A stretch of DNA of 64,000 bases from NCBI GenBank assembly GCA_030280995.1, contig JASXTE010000004.1:40542797-40606796 (forward strand). Reading direction: 5' to 3'. The notes under the pieces are model-generated. The model saw only the letters and a list, made by a program, of their open reading frames with translations, was not told where the DNA came from and did not search any database. Position 1 is the stretch's first letter, and each line of letters begins with the position of its first letter. Shown one piece after another: positions 22,539-34,695 of this stretch. This stretch comes from Hemileia vastatrix. Its lineage: Eukaryota > Basidiomycota > Pucciniomycetes > Pucciniales > Zaghouaniaceae. A program made the translations under genes and the position numbers.

Positions 22539-25500
22539 CCACATTTTGTCTCTGTCAACAGGGCCATTAGTTCAGCATGAAAAGTTGCTGTTTCAAAGCA
22601 TGAGAGACACCAGGATGACCAGCTTATTGGACATCCAAATAAGAGTAAAATTTTGCCTTCTGTAGATTGAGAGTGTTCACTGTCCCAGTCTGAATGACTA
22701 TAGCATTTCAGTTGAGTGAAGTTTTCTGTTGATTTTGGACAGATATTTAAGCAGAGATGAATAGTTCCTTGCACATATTCCAGTAGGTGTTTCAGGCCTG
22801 CCCAATGTTCTGTTGTTGGGAATTCAGAGAAGCAGGAAAGATAATTGATGCTGAAGGCTACGTCTGGGTATGTTCCACTTTCAAAATAGCTTAGAGAACC
22901 AATGGCAGATAGATAGTTTGATGCTTTGATAAGAGTAGATCCTTCTGGGCCTACTTTCAATGAGGCAGATGGAGGAAGTGGTGTTGATTTAGTTTCAAGA
23001 TATTGGCTGAATTTTTTCAGTATTCTGTTTATGAGGGCATGTTGGTTCATGATAAGACCTTTGTAATTCCTTTTGATTGATAAGCCAACAATGGAGTCAA
23101 GGGAGGATTCCCATTTTATGGAAAGATTGTTTTGTAGCAGATATTGGAGTTTTTGTGATGTGTTTGATGTTATTTTCTGTGACTAATCCATCATATACAT
23201 GTATCCAAATGATGGTTTTGTTATTGTCTTTATGAAGGAAATATACACTTGAGTCAAACTTTGATACTTGATAGCCAAGGTTGGTAAGTTTTGAAGAAAG
23301 ATGTTCCCATCAACAATGTGCAGCTTGACAGGTGTCATACAGAGATTTTTTTAATAACATTTCTTTTCAATTTTGAACTCAAAACCAGGAGGATCCTTGA
23401 TGTATATTTCTTCCTTGATGAGAATTTGTAAGTATGCTGCTGTCATGTCAAAGGAATGTACTGGCCATCCATATTTGGCAGCTAAGGTTAGGATAATTCT
23501 TTGAGAGGTGAATGTTTCTGTTGGTGAAAAAGTTTCATGGTAATCAATTCCATGAATTTTCTTCAAGCCTTTAGCGACATATCTTGCTTTGAGTTTTATC
23601 AAGTTGTCATTTTTGCCACGTTATTTGGAAAAAACCCACCCCGAATCAGTGATCCTAGCAGAGGTTGAAAGAGTAGTTCTGACCCAGATGTCTATCTTTT
23701 CCATTTTATTCATTTCTTTCACACATGCATCATTCCATTGTTTGCAGTTTGGTAGCTTCATGGCTTCTTTGAACAATTTTGGAGCAGATGATGCCAGAAA
23801 TCAAGATGCTCTTTCTATTGAGTTTAGAAGATCTTCTTGTTTTTCTACTAAAATTTCAGCTTCAAAATTTCCTAAGTGATTGATACTTATCAGATTGACT
23901 GAATTAGTTTCTATGGGATTTAAAAGTGGTTCAAGGGACATTTTATTTGAAGGTGGCAGGGGTGAGGGTTTATTTAAAGGTGGAAGGGGCAAAGGTTCAA
24001 AAGCTGGCCAAGTGGAAGCTATCAGTTTTCTTTTCTTTGTATTCCAGAATAACCAGCCTTTGGAGGCTCTTGGAAAACCTACTAGTATACATTTTTTGGC
24101 TCTTGCATCTAATTTTTGTGGTGTTTCTCTAGGTACATGCACACATGCTGTTTAACGAAAGGAGCTTATGATGTTTGTAATTGTTGAGTGGTTGTACATT
24201 GCCTTGAATGGTGTTTGGTCAGAGAATATGCTGTTTGGTAAATGGTTCTGTACATAGGTCACCCATTTTTAAGAAAAGCCCCAGAAAAATTTTGGTAATC
24301 TGCTGTCAAGAAGAATGGTTCTACCCATGCTGGATACTGACCTGTTTTGTCTTTCTATTTTTCCATTTTGACTGTGATTATAGGGTAGTGATAGTTTGTA
24401 GATTATGGCTTTTGAGATGAAGAATGTTGTCAACAAGCTCTCTGCCATTTTCAGAGAAGAAGCTTTTAACACTCACTTTGGTTTGTGTTTCCAGTCTGTT
24501 AATGATGTCAATAATGGTGGGGGTAGTTTCTACTTTGGATTTGAGGATATGAAATTCTGTGAACATTGTTGTGCAGTCTTTGATTGTTGGAGCCTATAGG
24601 CCATTTTGGTATGTTAATCCTTCTAATGGGCCTATGAGACCAGAGGTTAAAAATTCCAGTTTCACAAGTTTGCGGTGAGGGGAAGGTAAGTCAGAACTCT
24701 TGGTGCTTTTCATGAATTTGCAAACTTCACAGTTGATCTCACCTGAGGAATTTATTTTGGTAGGCCTTCAGCCATTTCCTCTGAAATTAGATTTATGATC
24801 TGTCTTAGGCTGACATAACCAAACAAGTAGTGGTAATAGTACAGTAAGTTTTTGTTTTGGTTACTTGTTGAAATAGTGTGAGCATGTGTAGAGAAATCTA
24901 TTGTGTAATTTTAAATTATGTTTTTTTGTTGAAAGTATGGATGTTGAGGTGTTGTCTTTTTTTGAGTTTTTATTTATTGTTGTTTCAGAAGCATGTGGTT
25001 TGGATGATGTCTTTGGGAACAGGAAGGGCCATTGTCTATTTGTGAATATTGCCTTGAGTACCCATATGCTTGCAAAGCATACATAAATATGGTTGTCAGA
25101 TTCCCATTCTATGAGTGCTCCACCCCTTATGAGTGCTGCTGGTGAAATTAGTGTTCAGGAGGCATTCTCACAAAAATAAACATTGTTAAGATTGAAAGTT
25201 GTTCCACCCAGTCCAGCAAAACATAGGGTGCCCTCCCTTGTAATGTAATTATGCACATTGTTAGTTTCCATTGGTAGGAGAATGGGTTCAGGTAATATTG
25301 AAAAGTTAACTAACTCATTTATTGCACTTGCTAAATGATGTGTTGTGCCTGTTTCAAAAACTGGTTGTTGCTGGGTTGGTGGGGGAGTTTCATGCGCCAT
25401 GTGACACTTGAAGCAAAAATACCTCAATTACACCACTATTCCAGCCTAACTCCTAGAAATATGCAAAAAGTGATATTGAAAAGATTACATTCTATTGTGT

Positions 25501-27490
25501 TCTCCAATTAGCTGCACCATTCAAACTATTAAGTATCCTCAATTTAAATTAACTTATACTTTTCAAACATAAGCAATCTACATGCGCTATAGCGCTAAAG
25601 TTGTGGAAATATCCAAAAGGGGTAATTATGGGTCTGAGGGTACTTAGGAGGTCTGGGAAGTATGAAAATGAAAGAAGGATTATAAGGTTAGATTAATCAG
25701 TAATTGAGAACTCCTGTGGATTAAATGGGTCTGTGAGTAAGATGGTGGCTGGTTGGTTAATGGGTAAGTGCAAGGAGGAATAGGATATTTAAAGGGGGTT
25801 ACTTTGGTTTGAATTTTGCTAGAATTAAATTATAAAGCATATTTGTGATAGTAGTTAAACTCTTGTTAGGCTATTATTATATTTGTCCTTTTATTTCTTA
25901 ATAATCAATTTCATTAAAATCCTAAATACTTAAATCTTCCCTTTGATTATTAAGTTACAACCCTTTGTGAGATTACCACAATAGTTAGTGTTTCTACATT
26001 ACACATTAAACTATTCCTTGAAGAATATTAGAAACCAGTCTAGTTACTCAGTTCTATCTTTGAATCACTTCCTCAAAGTAATCCTCTGTGCTTTGAAGTT
26101 GTAGTCCCCCTCATCCTTTTATCTCACTTACTTTGGGATCATCCTGGACCTTGTGCGTAGGTTGTCCAGTGACAGGGAGAGCTTTCAGTTATTGTCAAGT
26201 TTTGGAAATCGGAAGCTTCTGCTTTGTGCTGGTTTCCTATTTCCATAATTTTGGCTTGATGTGTTTCTGGTTTGCCACTAGCATCTCATTGCTGGATTCT
26301 TTTTGGGTAAGTTGGATGATATGAGTCCATTTGACCTTTTTGGTGTTGTGGATTTGGAGGGCCTCATGATTGGGAAGACTGGGGTGAGTTGAGATGGTGT
26401 GGTGGAATATAGGGAGGTGTCAAGATGGGATAGTTGATCAACAGATAGTGGGCTTTAAATTGAGATGGGGCTATTGAAAGCAGAGCCAAAAAATTTGGCA
26501 ATTGTTTTTGAAGTGGGCATCTGTTTTGAAGATGCCCTTCTGAATTGCAGTTCCAGAAATGTAAAGCATTCAGAGCGTCTGCATGGAAATCCACATTGGT
26601 CTCTGAATGTTTGTTGATGGTAGCTGTGGAGGTACTTGGGAGTGGGGAAGAGGATGAGTTGTCTAGTTCCTTTGTTTGGATATACCTGTCCCAGGCATTT
26701 GTAAAAAATTCATGTCATTTTAGCAGAGGATGGTGGGATATGTAGCGTTTCCATTGAATTTCCAGCTTCACAGTGTACTTCTGCAGCTATGCCCAACTTT
26801 TTGTTCACTGCTAAGTGTAGGACTATTGAAAATATGGCATCTTCCATGAATGTATATCCTTCCTCTTTCAGGTTGTCAAAGAGTTCTTGTAGTTGTGTTA
26901 CCAGAACCAATGGGTCAGGGAAGGAGCTGAGTTTCAAGGAATGGAGTTGTCAGTAAAGGTTTAATTGAGATGTCATCAACTTTCTGCTGAAAAGATCTTT
27001 GAGATATGCAAAAGCTGCAGTGCTTGGCCGTTTGGAGATGCATTGTTGGCAAAGGTCTTTTGAGAGTGAGTTTATGAGGATCTCTCTAGCCAATCTTTCA
27101 TGTGAAGAAATAGTAGTTGTTTGTTGATGGGTGAAGAAGTCTTTGTCATAGATGTGATCTAGGAGTACTAGTTGTAACTCCAAATACCAGCTTCTATAGT
27201 TACTTCTGTCTGATTTGAGAATGTGTGGCCAATCCTTCATTTCTGCTTTTATATGAGCAAGTGACACCGCTGTTGTTTTTCTTTCCTGTCATTCTTCTCT
27301 GCCTGTGATATCAGTTTGGTAACTGGCTACAGTCTCATCATTGTCAGCTTCATCTGGGTCTTCTGGGACTGTTTTGTATGGCAGATTGGTGGGGGAAGGT
27401 GATGGCATGTGGGGTAGTGGGGCATGGTTTTGTTATGTTCTTGGTGGAGCATTTGGTGCTCTTGGGGGAAGGTGCATGCTCCTCAGAGTA
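22539..27490 (-). pseudogene. Copia gag-pol, main part, minus strand (broken)
   Basis: From right to left. Gag starts at an ATG near 27490 (MATLRSMHLPPRAP) and has SDRSNYRSWYLELQLVLLDH at about 27200. A zinc knuckle WNCNSEGHLQNRC lies at about 26550. After the solo LTR at 25388-26174 comes protease FETGTTHHLASAINEL (about 25350; the usual catalytic Asp reads Glu). Integrase remnants lie at 24269-24600 (SENGRELVDN), then the linker ILVGFPRASKGWLFWNTKKR at about 24060. Reverse transcriptase: KARYVAKGLKKIHGIDYHET (23590-23530) and AAYLQILIKEEIYIKDPPGF. RT tail and RNase H at 23050-22540 (YLSAIGSLSYFESGTYPDVA, SHSDWDSE, FHAELMAL). The frame is cut at 22538 by the gypsy insertion and resumes at 13427. 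Confidence 0.85.
25388..26174 (+). mobile_element. Solo gypsy LTR, inverted, in copia gag/protease (787 bp)
   Basis: This is the reverse complement of the LTR family at 13433, 17149 and 21764: it starts TTTCATGCGCCATGTGACAC and ends GGTTGTCCAGTGACA. The exact 5-bp duplication GGGAG flanks it (25383-25387 and 26175-26179). It lies in the opposite orientation to the full element at 13433-22533, so it is an independent insertion into the same copia element. Confidence 0.9.
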
Positions 27491-27525
27491 GCCATTGTGG
27501 TGTTTTGGGATTTCGAATATATGTC

Positions 27526-27551
27526 TTTTTTTTTTTTTTTTTTTTTTTTTT
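27526..27551. repeat. Poly(T) tract
   Basis: 26 consecutive T on the plus strand in the leader of the minus-strand copia. It could be the tail of an insertion, but no matching target duplication was found. Confidence 0.8.
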
Positions 27552-27847
27552 AGTATATAAAAGAAGTTCCGGATGTCTCTATCAAACTGCGGTAGGTCCT
27601 AGTAAGAGGACAGACCCAGGTATCCTTAAGTTTAAGAGAAATAAAAGAAAATTGATAGAGAGAGAAAAGAGAAGAAAGACAGAAAGAAAAAAGTGAAAGA
27701 AACTGCTTTGTGATGATCAGAAGTTGGGCCAAAGGAAACCAGCTTAGTGAGATGATTGATATAAAGGAGAGAGACTGAAAGAAATGCAAAACACCCAAAG
27801 AAAACTGGATAGTGCGTGATAATTTGTAGTGCATAGCTAGTATTAGC

Positions 27848-27865
27848 GCTTAAGGGGCCATAACC
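27848..27865 (-). promoter_or_regulatory. Primer-binding site of minus-strand copia
   Basis: On the minus strand GGTTATGGCCCCTTAAGC follows the 5' LTR end (...CAACA) with no gap. Same type as 4224 and 32972: complementary to the anticodon region of initiator tRNA-Met. Confidence 0.75.
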
Positions 27866-28302
27866 TGTTGGGACTGGAAGTGGTAGACTCGATGGTGGTT
27901 TGATCTCAATATCAATAATGAATTACTCTGGAGACACTTAGACTATATACATTTTTTTTTATATTTCTTACAATCTCACCCAGCTAGGGGCATGAAGGAA
28001 TATAAGCAAACTAATTTAGGTACATGATGAGAGGGACACTAGAGCGAAAAATAGGGCAATAAAGAGGGAAACAAAATGTTATGTTTTCAGTGAGAGGGGA
28101 ATATTGTTGGGGAATCTACCAGTGAGAACAAGAAATTTAGCAACTAAGGGGGAGATAGGAGAGGGGGAGAGGAGGCTAGAGGTGGTAAATGGGATTTTAT
28201 GTTTTTGGGCTGCCTTTAAAAGGCTACGGCGATGATCATTATGAGAGGGGCAGAGGAGAAAGACTATATACATATGGATGCGGCGCAGTTGAGTACCCAA
28301 CA
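27866..28302 (-). repeat. 5' LTR of minus-strand copia, interrupted
   Basis: It begins TGTTGGGACTGGAAG and ends GAGTACCCAACA. Removing 27953-28260 and one copy of AGACTATATACAT leaves 116 bp, the exact length of the partner LTR at 11481-11596. Confidence 0.9.
27953..28260 (-). mobile_element. Poly(A)-tailed retroposed insert (308 bp)
   Basis: The 13-bp sequence AGACTATATACAT occurs at both borders (27940-27952 and 28261-28273), while the partner LTR at 11481 has it once. On the minus strand the insert ends in a run of eight or more A, preceded by GAGATTGTAAGAAATAT. A variable-length target duplication and an A-tail are the signature of LINE-driven target-primed insertion. It therefore is a SINE, a truncated LINE 3' end or a retrocopied transcript. 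No tRNA-like boxes were recognised and no protein frame is supported. Confidence 0.8.
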
Positions 28303-28341
28303 AATCAGGTGGAAGAGATTCATTTTTCATCATCATCTTAT

Positions 28342-28544
28342 TAGGGGGTATCAAAGTTAGAATTTTTTTAATTATTTAAAACGTATTTAATGACACAAAA
28401 ATAAAGTTACAGAGTTGACATGATTTCTCAGTAAAAAGGTGTTTTTGGTGCACAATATGCCATATATGAGAAGCTAATCATGGTTGGTTTGGTGGAAAAA
28501 AGGGGTATTTTAATATGGAAGATTTCTAACTTTGATACCCCCTA
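28342..28544. mobile_element. TA-flanked MITE, copy 2
   Basis: The ends are TAGGGGGTATCAAAGTTAGA and its complement. It shares the internal GTGTTTTTGGTGCACAATAT and GGTTTGGTGGAAAAAA blocks with 4503-4703 and 55751-55952. Confidence 0.85.
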
Positions 28545-29275
28545 TTGTGTATATGTCATGTCAGAGTTCAAAATGAAGATTAACACAATATCCAGTTATT
28601 GAACCTATGTTTTTCTAAATAAACTTTTTTATGTTCTTGTATCATAATTCTCTAACTGAGCTTAGGAAAACCATATCAGCTGAAGACAATGCATCTCATA
28701 AGAAAGAAACTTCATCATGGAAATAGTCTGTCTAAGACCATCATCTGCTTCCATCAAGAAAAATTCCTCTCTTTTTAGTATAATCTACATTCCACTCAAT
28801 CATTTTGATATTCATGTTTACTCCATCTCCCCTTGAAACTTTTGTTATCATTTTCCTTCCTATTCATGTATTCTGCCCTTTGTGTAGATAGCAGTCCAAT
28901 TACTGGGTTCAAATGACACGTTTTTTGATTGCTTTATCCATATTTTTATTTCAACAACGATCAAGAAAAAAAAAGTGAAAAGTCTCGCTATATTTAAGCA
29001 AACACCCGGTTAAAAATTATGATAACGACAAATATTCAGTTTCAATAGGTGAGTTTCTACAAGATGTTCAACGATATCAAGCGCTTCTTTGGTAACCATT
29101 GCCGATTTGGCGATTCGATTTTCGGATGTTTATTTATCATCTTCTGTTTCGATTCCTACATCCCTGGTTTAGCCCTTCCCATTTTCTTTTTTAACCACGC
29201 CTAAGAGATGAGAAAAAAAAGAGGCTCACATTCAATCGATAGTGGAAGAAAATAAAGTCCTTTCAATCAATCAGA
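28545..29275. other. Intergenic region 3' of the Clr2-type gene
   Basis: Contains the 3' flank of the minus-strand gene that ends at 29276. No repeat, RNA gene or second gene recognised. Confidence 0.5.
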
Positions 29276-32200
29276 TCAATTGGTAAAGCCCTGCGTATAT
29301 TCAATGGAACCAGGCATGGCACTTGATGTAGAAATCGCTGGAGCGGTTGTAGGTTGAACATTTAAATTCGGTTGCGTAGGTAGGGGCAATGCATTGATTG
29401 CAGTAAAAACTGGTTGCGATGGCGTAGAAGATGTATTTAAGATTCTAGGTTGCTCATCATTATCACAAATATCCATCGCCATGGGTGCAAAAGATTCGGA
29501 AGGGACTTCAATACCTGGAGGATTACTCTCCAAAGTGATATCAACATCATTGGCAGGATTATTTTCGGGCACTTGTGTAATAGCATCGTATTGAACAGAT
29601 GAACTAGGAAGTTCTTGGTTGCTACTCATTTGCCCTTCCGTATTCTCTACTGGGTTCTTTGCTTGACGTGCTGCTTTCTTTCGGAAGAAATCCAACATCT
29701 ACAATTCAAATAAGGTTTTGTTGAAAAAGTCAGCTTTTCGGTGCTCTATTCAAGTTGATCACAATTGAAAATCTAGTCTAGCAATACAATATAAAAAGAA
29801 AAATTGTGAACTAAAAAATTGATAAATATATACACAAGTTACAATCGAGTTTGAAAATAAGATAAAAACATGATCAAGGTTATAAGAGAAAAATTAAAAT
29901 CTTACTTCATCTTCTGCCGCAGATTCTGAGACTTTCATAGTTTCTTTTCGACTAGCAATCCAAACTATTGATCTATCAGATCAAAAAGTTAAAATTTCAA
30001 CATAAGACTATTAGTTTACTTTTTGCAATGACTGAGACTGGCAACAAGCCTCTCTAAAAAGTTCGAGAAAGGAAGCATTCATCTAAACTCACTTCATATA
30101 TAATAATCTGCCAGGCAGTAAGCCGCACAAAGCCAAAGATCGAACTGTTGGAGGCATGTCAGCCGGGTGATAATTTGAAACATCAGTTTCACCAGCTGCA
30201 GCCCAACGCTCATCACTTGGAACCTTGAGACGATAGGGGGGATAATATCTCCCAGCCACATGCTCTAAAACAAGGTGGTGTTCTTTTTTCACAGGTGTCA
30301 ACCTTCGAAAATAGTAATTGGGAGGTGGATCTGGCATATATCGCCAGACGCTTTCATCTACTTTATCTTTATCTGCTTCTAGTTCATGCGCAAATAAAGT
30401 TTCCCTGTATTCAATGGGAACCAACTCGAAAATTGGCCCCTTTACTTTCGCTTTTTCGTCTTTATCACGGTAGAGTCCTGTAATTTTCAAGAAATAACAT
30501 CTTTTTTCACTGCCGGGGCTAAGCTCCTTGAGACCGTCGGGTAGATCCTCTTTGCAGACAACCAACCGTACCAATTCACCATTCCAAATCTTTTCAGCTC
30601 CCCACCATAGGCACTGGAACCAATGTTTTTCAGCATCTTCCAGCAATATGTTGAGATCGACAGGTGAAATTTGTTCTGATCTTGTTTCCGAGCGCCGTAA
30701 CAAAGGAATGTCATAGCGATCGGAAAGATTATAATAAAGAACGATGTGAGCACACATCTGTATTCCTACAGCAAAGGGAGTGATAGCTTCTTGAACATTT
30801 TTGAGATTAGCGACAATCGGACGCGGGGAGGCATGACCATTAAGCATGTGAGGCAAAGGACCTGAGATTGTGATTTTGAACAAGTTTAAGGGAGTGGGAT
30901 AAAGTAACCAAGGCATCATGTCAGATTCTTCTCTGCAAAGAACATCCGAGGCTCCCAACAGACGAATTTTCCATTGATACGTTTGCGTGACTTGAAGTTC
31001 AGTTATAGTAGAATCCTGAGTTAAATCCAAAGGATTGGTAGGAGTAGTTTTGCGAATGGTTGGGTTGGGGACTAGATGGCGTTCCTCGCATAAGCCAGGC
31101 CAATACTCAATCATGATTGATTCATCGGACACGCCGCCTTTAATGGGAGGAATGAGTTTGCACCACACCATTTCACCCTGTCGATAAGCACATTGCAGCT
31201 CTCCTAAATCCCGATCGCGGTCTTTGTTGATATATGGTCCGCTATAGGTAGACTTACGGCTTGAACTACCCGTGATAGGAGGAGCAGGTTTGCGAGCGGC
31301 GCGGGGGTTAGCAACAGAAGATTGAGGAAGTTTGGATTGAGGACCGCCGGCGGTGCGTTTAGGTCGAAGCATCGCATCAGTTGCCCGATGTTTGAGTGAG
31401 GGGGACTCAGATGATTGATCTGAGTAACGTTTTCTGGAGGCTGAAGGTCGAGGACTTGTTTGTGAGCGTGGTTTGTCAGATAGAGAAAGATTGTTGTTGA
31501 CATCGCATTGGTTCCTGGTACCGCTACAATACTTGCATTTGCATGGGCCAGCATTTTCTAACGAGTTGGTACAAAGCCAATGAAGATGGGGAGTGAATTC
31601 GTTGGCAGTCCTGAACTTGAGAGCATACTTAGAGCCTTCACATTAAGTGGATGTAAGTGGGCAGAAGGGTCATGATTCGAAAGATTCAAACAATCATCAT
31701 CATCATCATCATAAATCATAGTAACAGCGACAATAATAATAGTAAACTCACCGTAGAGATAGGAATCCTCCCGTGTGCCCTTGATGTGTCGATATAGCTT
31801 GTAGTTTTGGGGGAATTCTGTGAGTTGCCAGTCCTCATCGCTGTTTTCTGATAAGACATACACTCTAGACCATCAGCATTCTGTCCTTGCCCAGACCAGA
31901 CGAAGTACTCCGCGCTCACCAGTGATGATCCCCAGAAGTTGAGCTAAGTTCCTGCCACACGCCTTCATCCAGCGTGCTTCGTGAACCATCGTACGCTCAT
32001 CATCACAAACCCACTCACATGTAGCTCCTTTATTATCTTGAAACGGACCCTTTTTCGGCCATCTGGAGGATTCTCCATCCGAAACAGTCAACTCAATCAA
32101 ATGAGGCCCATTCGACATCGTCCAATGACGATGGATTTTGTAATTCACCGCAGATGGAGCATCCTTCAACTCATCGATTTCTCCTCTTGGAGCGGAATGA

Positions 32201-32283
32201 GGAACAGGTGAGCTATGAGCTGAAGAAGCAGTCAGTTCAATTCCTTCATGGCTATCCGATACGTTCCGAGTAGGGGTTTCCAT
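29276..32283 (-). CDS. clr2: Clr2-type transcriptional silencing protein (five exons)
   Basis: Exons on the minus strand: 32283-31920, 31847-31752, 31635-30093, 29972-29906, 29698-29276; all four introns are GT..AG and the phases join without a shift, giving 830 residues. The N-terminal Clr2 domain includes FPQNYKLYRHIKG, SYLYG and, across the exon 2/3 junction, KFRTANEFTPHLHWLC followed by a Cys-rich CKCKYC. After a basic, Ser-rich linker, the C-terminal Clr2 domain (about residues 285-660) has GEMVWCKL, IEYWPGLCEER, WKIRLLGASD and MMPWLLYP. In fission yeast Clr2 is a subunit of the SHREC histone-deacetylase complex that silences heterochromatin. I start at the ATG at 32283; the frame is open upstream to 32406 but only from a GTG, so an extra 5' exon is possible. 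The last exon is acidic and Pro-rich. No damage was seen. Confidence 0.88.
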
Positions 32284-32857
32284 TGAGCACAAATCGTCAC
32301 TTGATGCTTCGTAAGATTGTATTATTTCTTTGTATGCACACACAGTAACAGTATAACTTGGGGTGGATAATTTAATCCGCAAACCCCGGTCTAGAAATCT
32401 TCTCACTTATATTTTTCACCCACTTTGTTGACTTGCATTATTCTTCAAAGGTGGGCAATCTGTTGACACCCTAGTTGACGTTTTACTATTTTAGTACTTT
32501 GCTACAGTTTCCATTCTAACATATATATATATAAGGCTTCTTATTCTCTAATTATTTCCGTCTACGAAGTTTGTTGGTCACTTTTCACTTTTCACCATTC
32601 TCCACTGTTCTTAGAGCACATTTCCGAGTCTCAATTTATCTTAGACTCTTAATGCTTGCTAAGGCACGGGACCAACTCACATCCTTGGATTTACTTAAGA
32701 TGATTGCATCAAGTGAATAAATATAAGTCTATTTCTATGAAAAGTCCCTTCAATGCAGCAAAGTGGAGAATTTGACATAAACGCAAGCTAATTTGTTTCT
32801 ACAGCTAAGTTACTGCCAATTCCAAAATGCTTGCGGTTTTCAAAAAAAAAAAAAAGG
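32284..32857. other. Upstream region of the Clr2-type gene
   Basis: Presumed promoter and 5' leader of the minus-strand gene. It contains an (AT)n tract at 32519-32533 and ends in a poly(A) run directly before the copia LTR at 32858. No other gene seen. Confidence 0.5.
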
Positions 32858-32971
32858 TGTTAGGTCTCGACTACGCCGCAGTATCATCATGTATATAATG
32901 ACTAGCACATCTGAAATAATAAATTAACCTTTTGAGAGAAAACTACGAGTTGCCCTATTCAGTAGCCAATA
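32858..32971 (+). repeat. Copia 5' LTR (114 bp), third copia family
   Basis: It starts TGTTAGGTCTCGACTACGCC and ends GTAGCCAATA, like the 100-bp LTRs at 4124 and 10938, and is directly followed by GGTTACGGGCCT. No 3' partner was found in the window. Confidence 0.75.
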
Positions 32972-32983
32972 GGTTACGGGCCT
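32972..32983 (+). promoter_or_regulatory. Primer-binding site, half-tRNA-iMet type
   Basis: GGTTACGGGCCT starts at the base after the LTR. It is the third example of this primer site in the window. Confidence 0.7.
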
Positions 32984-33469
32984 CTAGTGCCAATATTTTT
33001 CCCTTTTTTTTCTCCTCTTTACTTTTCCTTTTCTCTCACTAAACAAAATCACTGGACTAACTTATTCTGCCTTGTCAGCAACAATTTGATCTGATTCCTT
33101 TGTCTTTTTTCTCTTCCTCCACTTCATATTTCCATCTTTGTTTCCTTTCTTTCTTTCATTCTTCTTTCTTTTCCATTTGTTTCTTTTTCTCTTTCTTCTG
33201 ACTCACAGTGATTAGGTAGGGATCCTTGCAAGATCCTGGAATAAGTGGGGTGGGTGCACCTTCACCCAAAAGCTTTACATTTCTTCTTTCTCTCTCCTCC
33301 TTTTTTTCTTTTTTTTCTTTTCTCTTCTCCTTCCCCCCCCCCCAAAAAAAAAAGAACCCAAGCAACCAAACCCAACAGCCACTTTTGACCCCAACTCCGA
33401 CTCCAAATCCTCCAAATCAAGAACCCTCATCTAACACAACAACAACTAACTGCTGCTGATTGACTTCCA
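32984..33469. other. Copia leader, pyrimidine-rich
   Basis: C+T-rich leader with a C10A10 run at 33335-33354 and a short inverted repeat GGATCCTTGCAAGATCC (33220-33236). Nothing is coding until the gag remnant. Confidence 0.5.
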
Positions 33470-34695
33470 GAGCCCCCACCAATCCTAATGAATACCCAGA
33501 CAACAAACTGGCCAATGACAAAGATTTTGACCCATATATTGGCCAATGCCATGCCATCCCCTCTGATGAAGAAGAATACAGAGACCTGTGAGCCATGTCA
33601 AGGAATAATGCCAGGAAACATGTCATAAATACCATTTGTGATGTGCAAAAAGAAATGATCCACTGGCCAAACAAGCTAAAGGATGATGGCTGAAACTTCT
33701 ACATCTGGCACTGCAAACTTCAAATCATTCTTAATGACTATATAGGAGAACCAAACTTCTTGAAGAGAGATAAACCTTTAAATGACTCAGCTTGCAAACG
33801 TATAGGATGTGCAATACTAATCAATTTGTAGAACCCAATGTAGAATCTCAAATTATGTCAATCACTCTGAGCACTACAGCATTCTCCTATCTAAAAAATC
33901 AATACAATGTCCTATCTTGCTCTGGTCAAATGAATGCTCTTGATGGCTTCCTTGATATATGGTCAAAAGACTTCCCCAATCCAATTGCCATGCTGGCATA
34001 CATGATAGATTGTTATGCTGACATGAAAGCACAAAATTTATGACTCCATGACAACATGCTGGCTACCTTCTTTCAATGTGCCACCAAAGATGATTGGCAT
34101 TATAGCTCAGAATTAATGAGGGAAATCAAACTTATGGTAAAAATTACTTGAGAAACCCCTTCAACTGTCTCAATTCAACAAGCAATCATGGCTGTCTGGG
34201 ACCACTTAAAAAATGAAGATGCTAATAATCTCAGAAATGATGCTTCTCCATCACTAACTGCCAATTGATTCACTGTCATTAAAACTCCACATCTAATAAT
34301 AATTCCCCACTGTAATCCACATCAATTCCAACACCAACACCAAGCATCCTTTCTACTGATGTCTCTGTTGCAGCAGCTGCAAGATCTGTCTGACCTCCCA
34401 TGTGTTGGAACTGCAATTCCCCTCATCACCTTCAAGCCCAATGTCCCTGCCCACCAGTATTTGGCAAGCATCAATGTACATCACCCAACTTTTTGCCCAA
34501 CAGTTTACAACCAGTTTATCCAATGGTTATCCAACCATCTTTCCTTCCTCCATTGAGCAGTGGCTCACGTTTCAATTTCCCTAGTGCAAATCCTTCACCT
34601 CCAGTCTGCAGGATATATTCCTATCATCTGACATATTCTCAGAGACAACCAAGTGCCCCTGCCAGGAATATCTGGCCAATGAGAGAAAAAGTGGC
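33470..34695 (+). pseudogene. Copia gag, 5' part only (broken)
   Basis: A gag frame with several stops: WPNKLKDDG-NFYIWHCKLQ (about 33665), FLDIWSKDFPNPIAMLAYMI (about 33950), and the zinc knuckle CWNCNSPHHLQAQC (C-X2-C-X4-H-X4-C) at 34400-34441. The similarity stops abruptly at 34695, where a duplicated block begins. No protease follows, so this is the 5' third of a copia element joined to other sequence. Confidence 0.75.

Larger units (their letters stand above)
11481..28302 (-). mobile_element. Ty1/copia element, minus strand, with 116-bp LTRs and nested insertions
   Basis: The ends are 116-bp LTRs, TGTTGGGACTG...CTCAACA at 11481-11596 and the homologous unit at 27866-28302, which is 437 bp only because a 308-bp insert plus its 13-bp duplication lies inside it. 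The flanks AATTA (left) and AATCA (right) are a 4/5-matching target duplication. Coding order from right to left is gag, protease, integrase, reverse transcriptase, RNase H. RNase H is cut between 22539 and 13427 by the 9.1-kb gypsy at 13433-22533. The sense-strand primer site GGTTATGGCCCC lies directly inside the right LTR. It is the oldest layer of this nest. Confidence 0.88.

Noticed and set aside
27526..27551. Poly(T) as the tail of a SINE in the copia leader
   Set aside because: No target duplication bordering a defined insert could be found, unlike the insert at 27953-28260.
32284..32406. Extension of the Clr2-type protein by 41 codons to 32406
   Set aside because: The extended frame begins with GTG, which is not used as a start in fungal nuclear genes; the first ATG is at 32283. 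An extra upstream exon remains possible.
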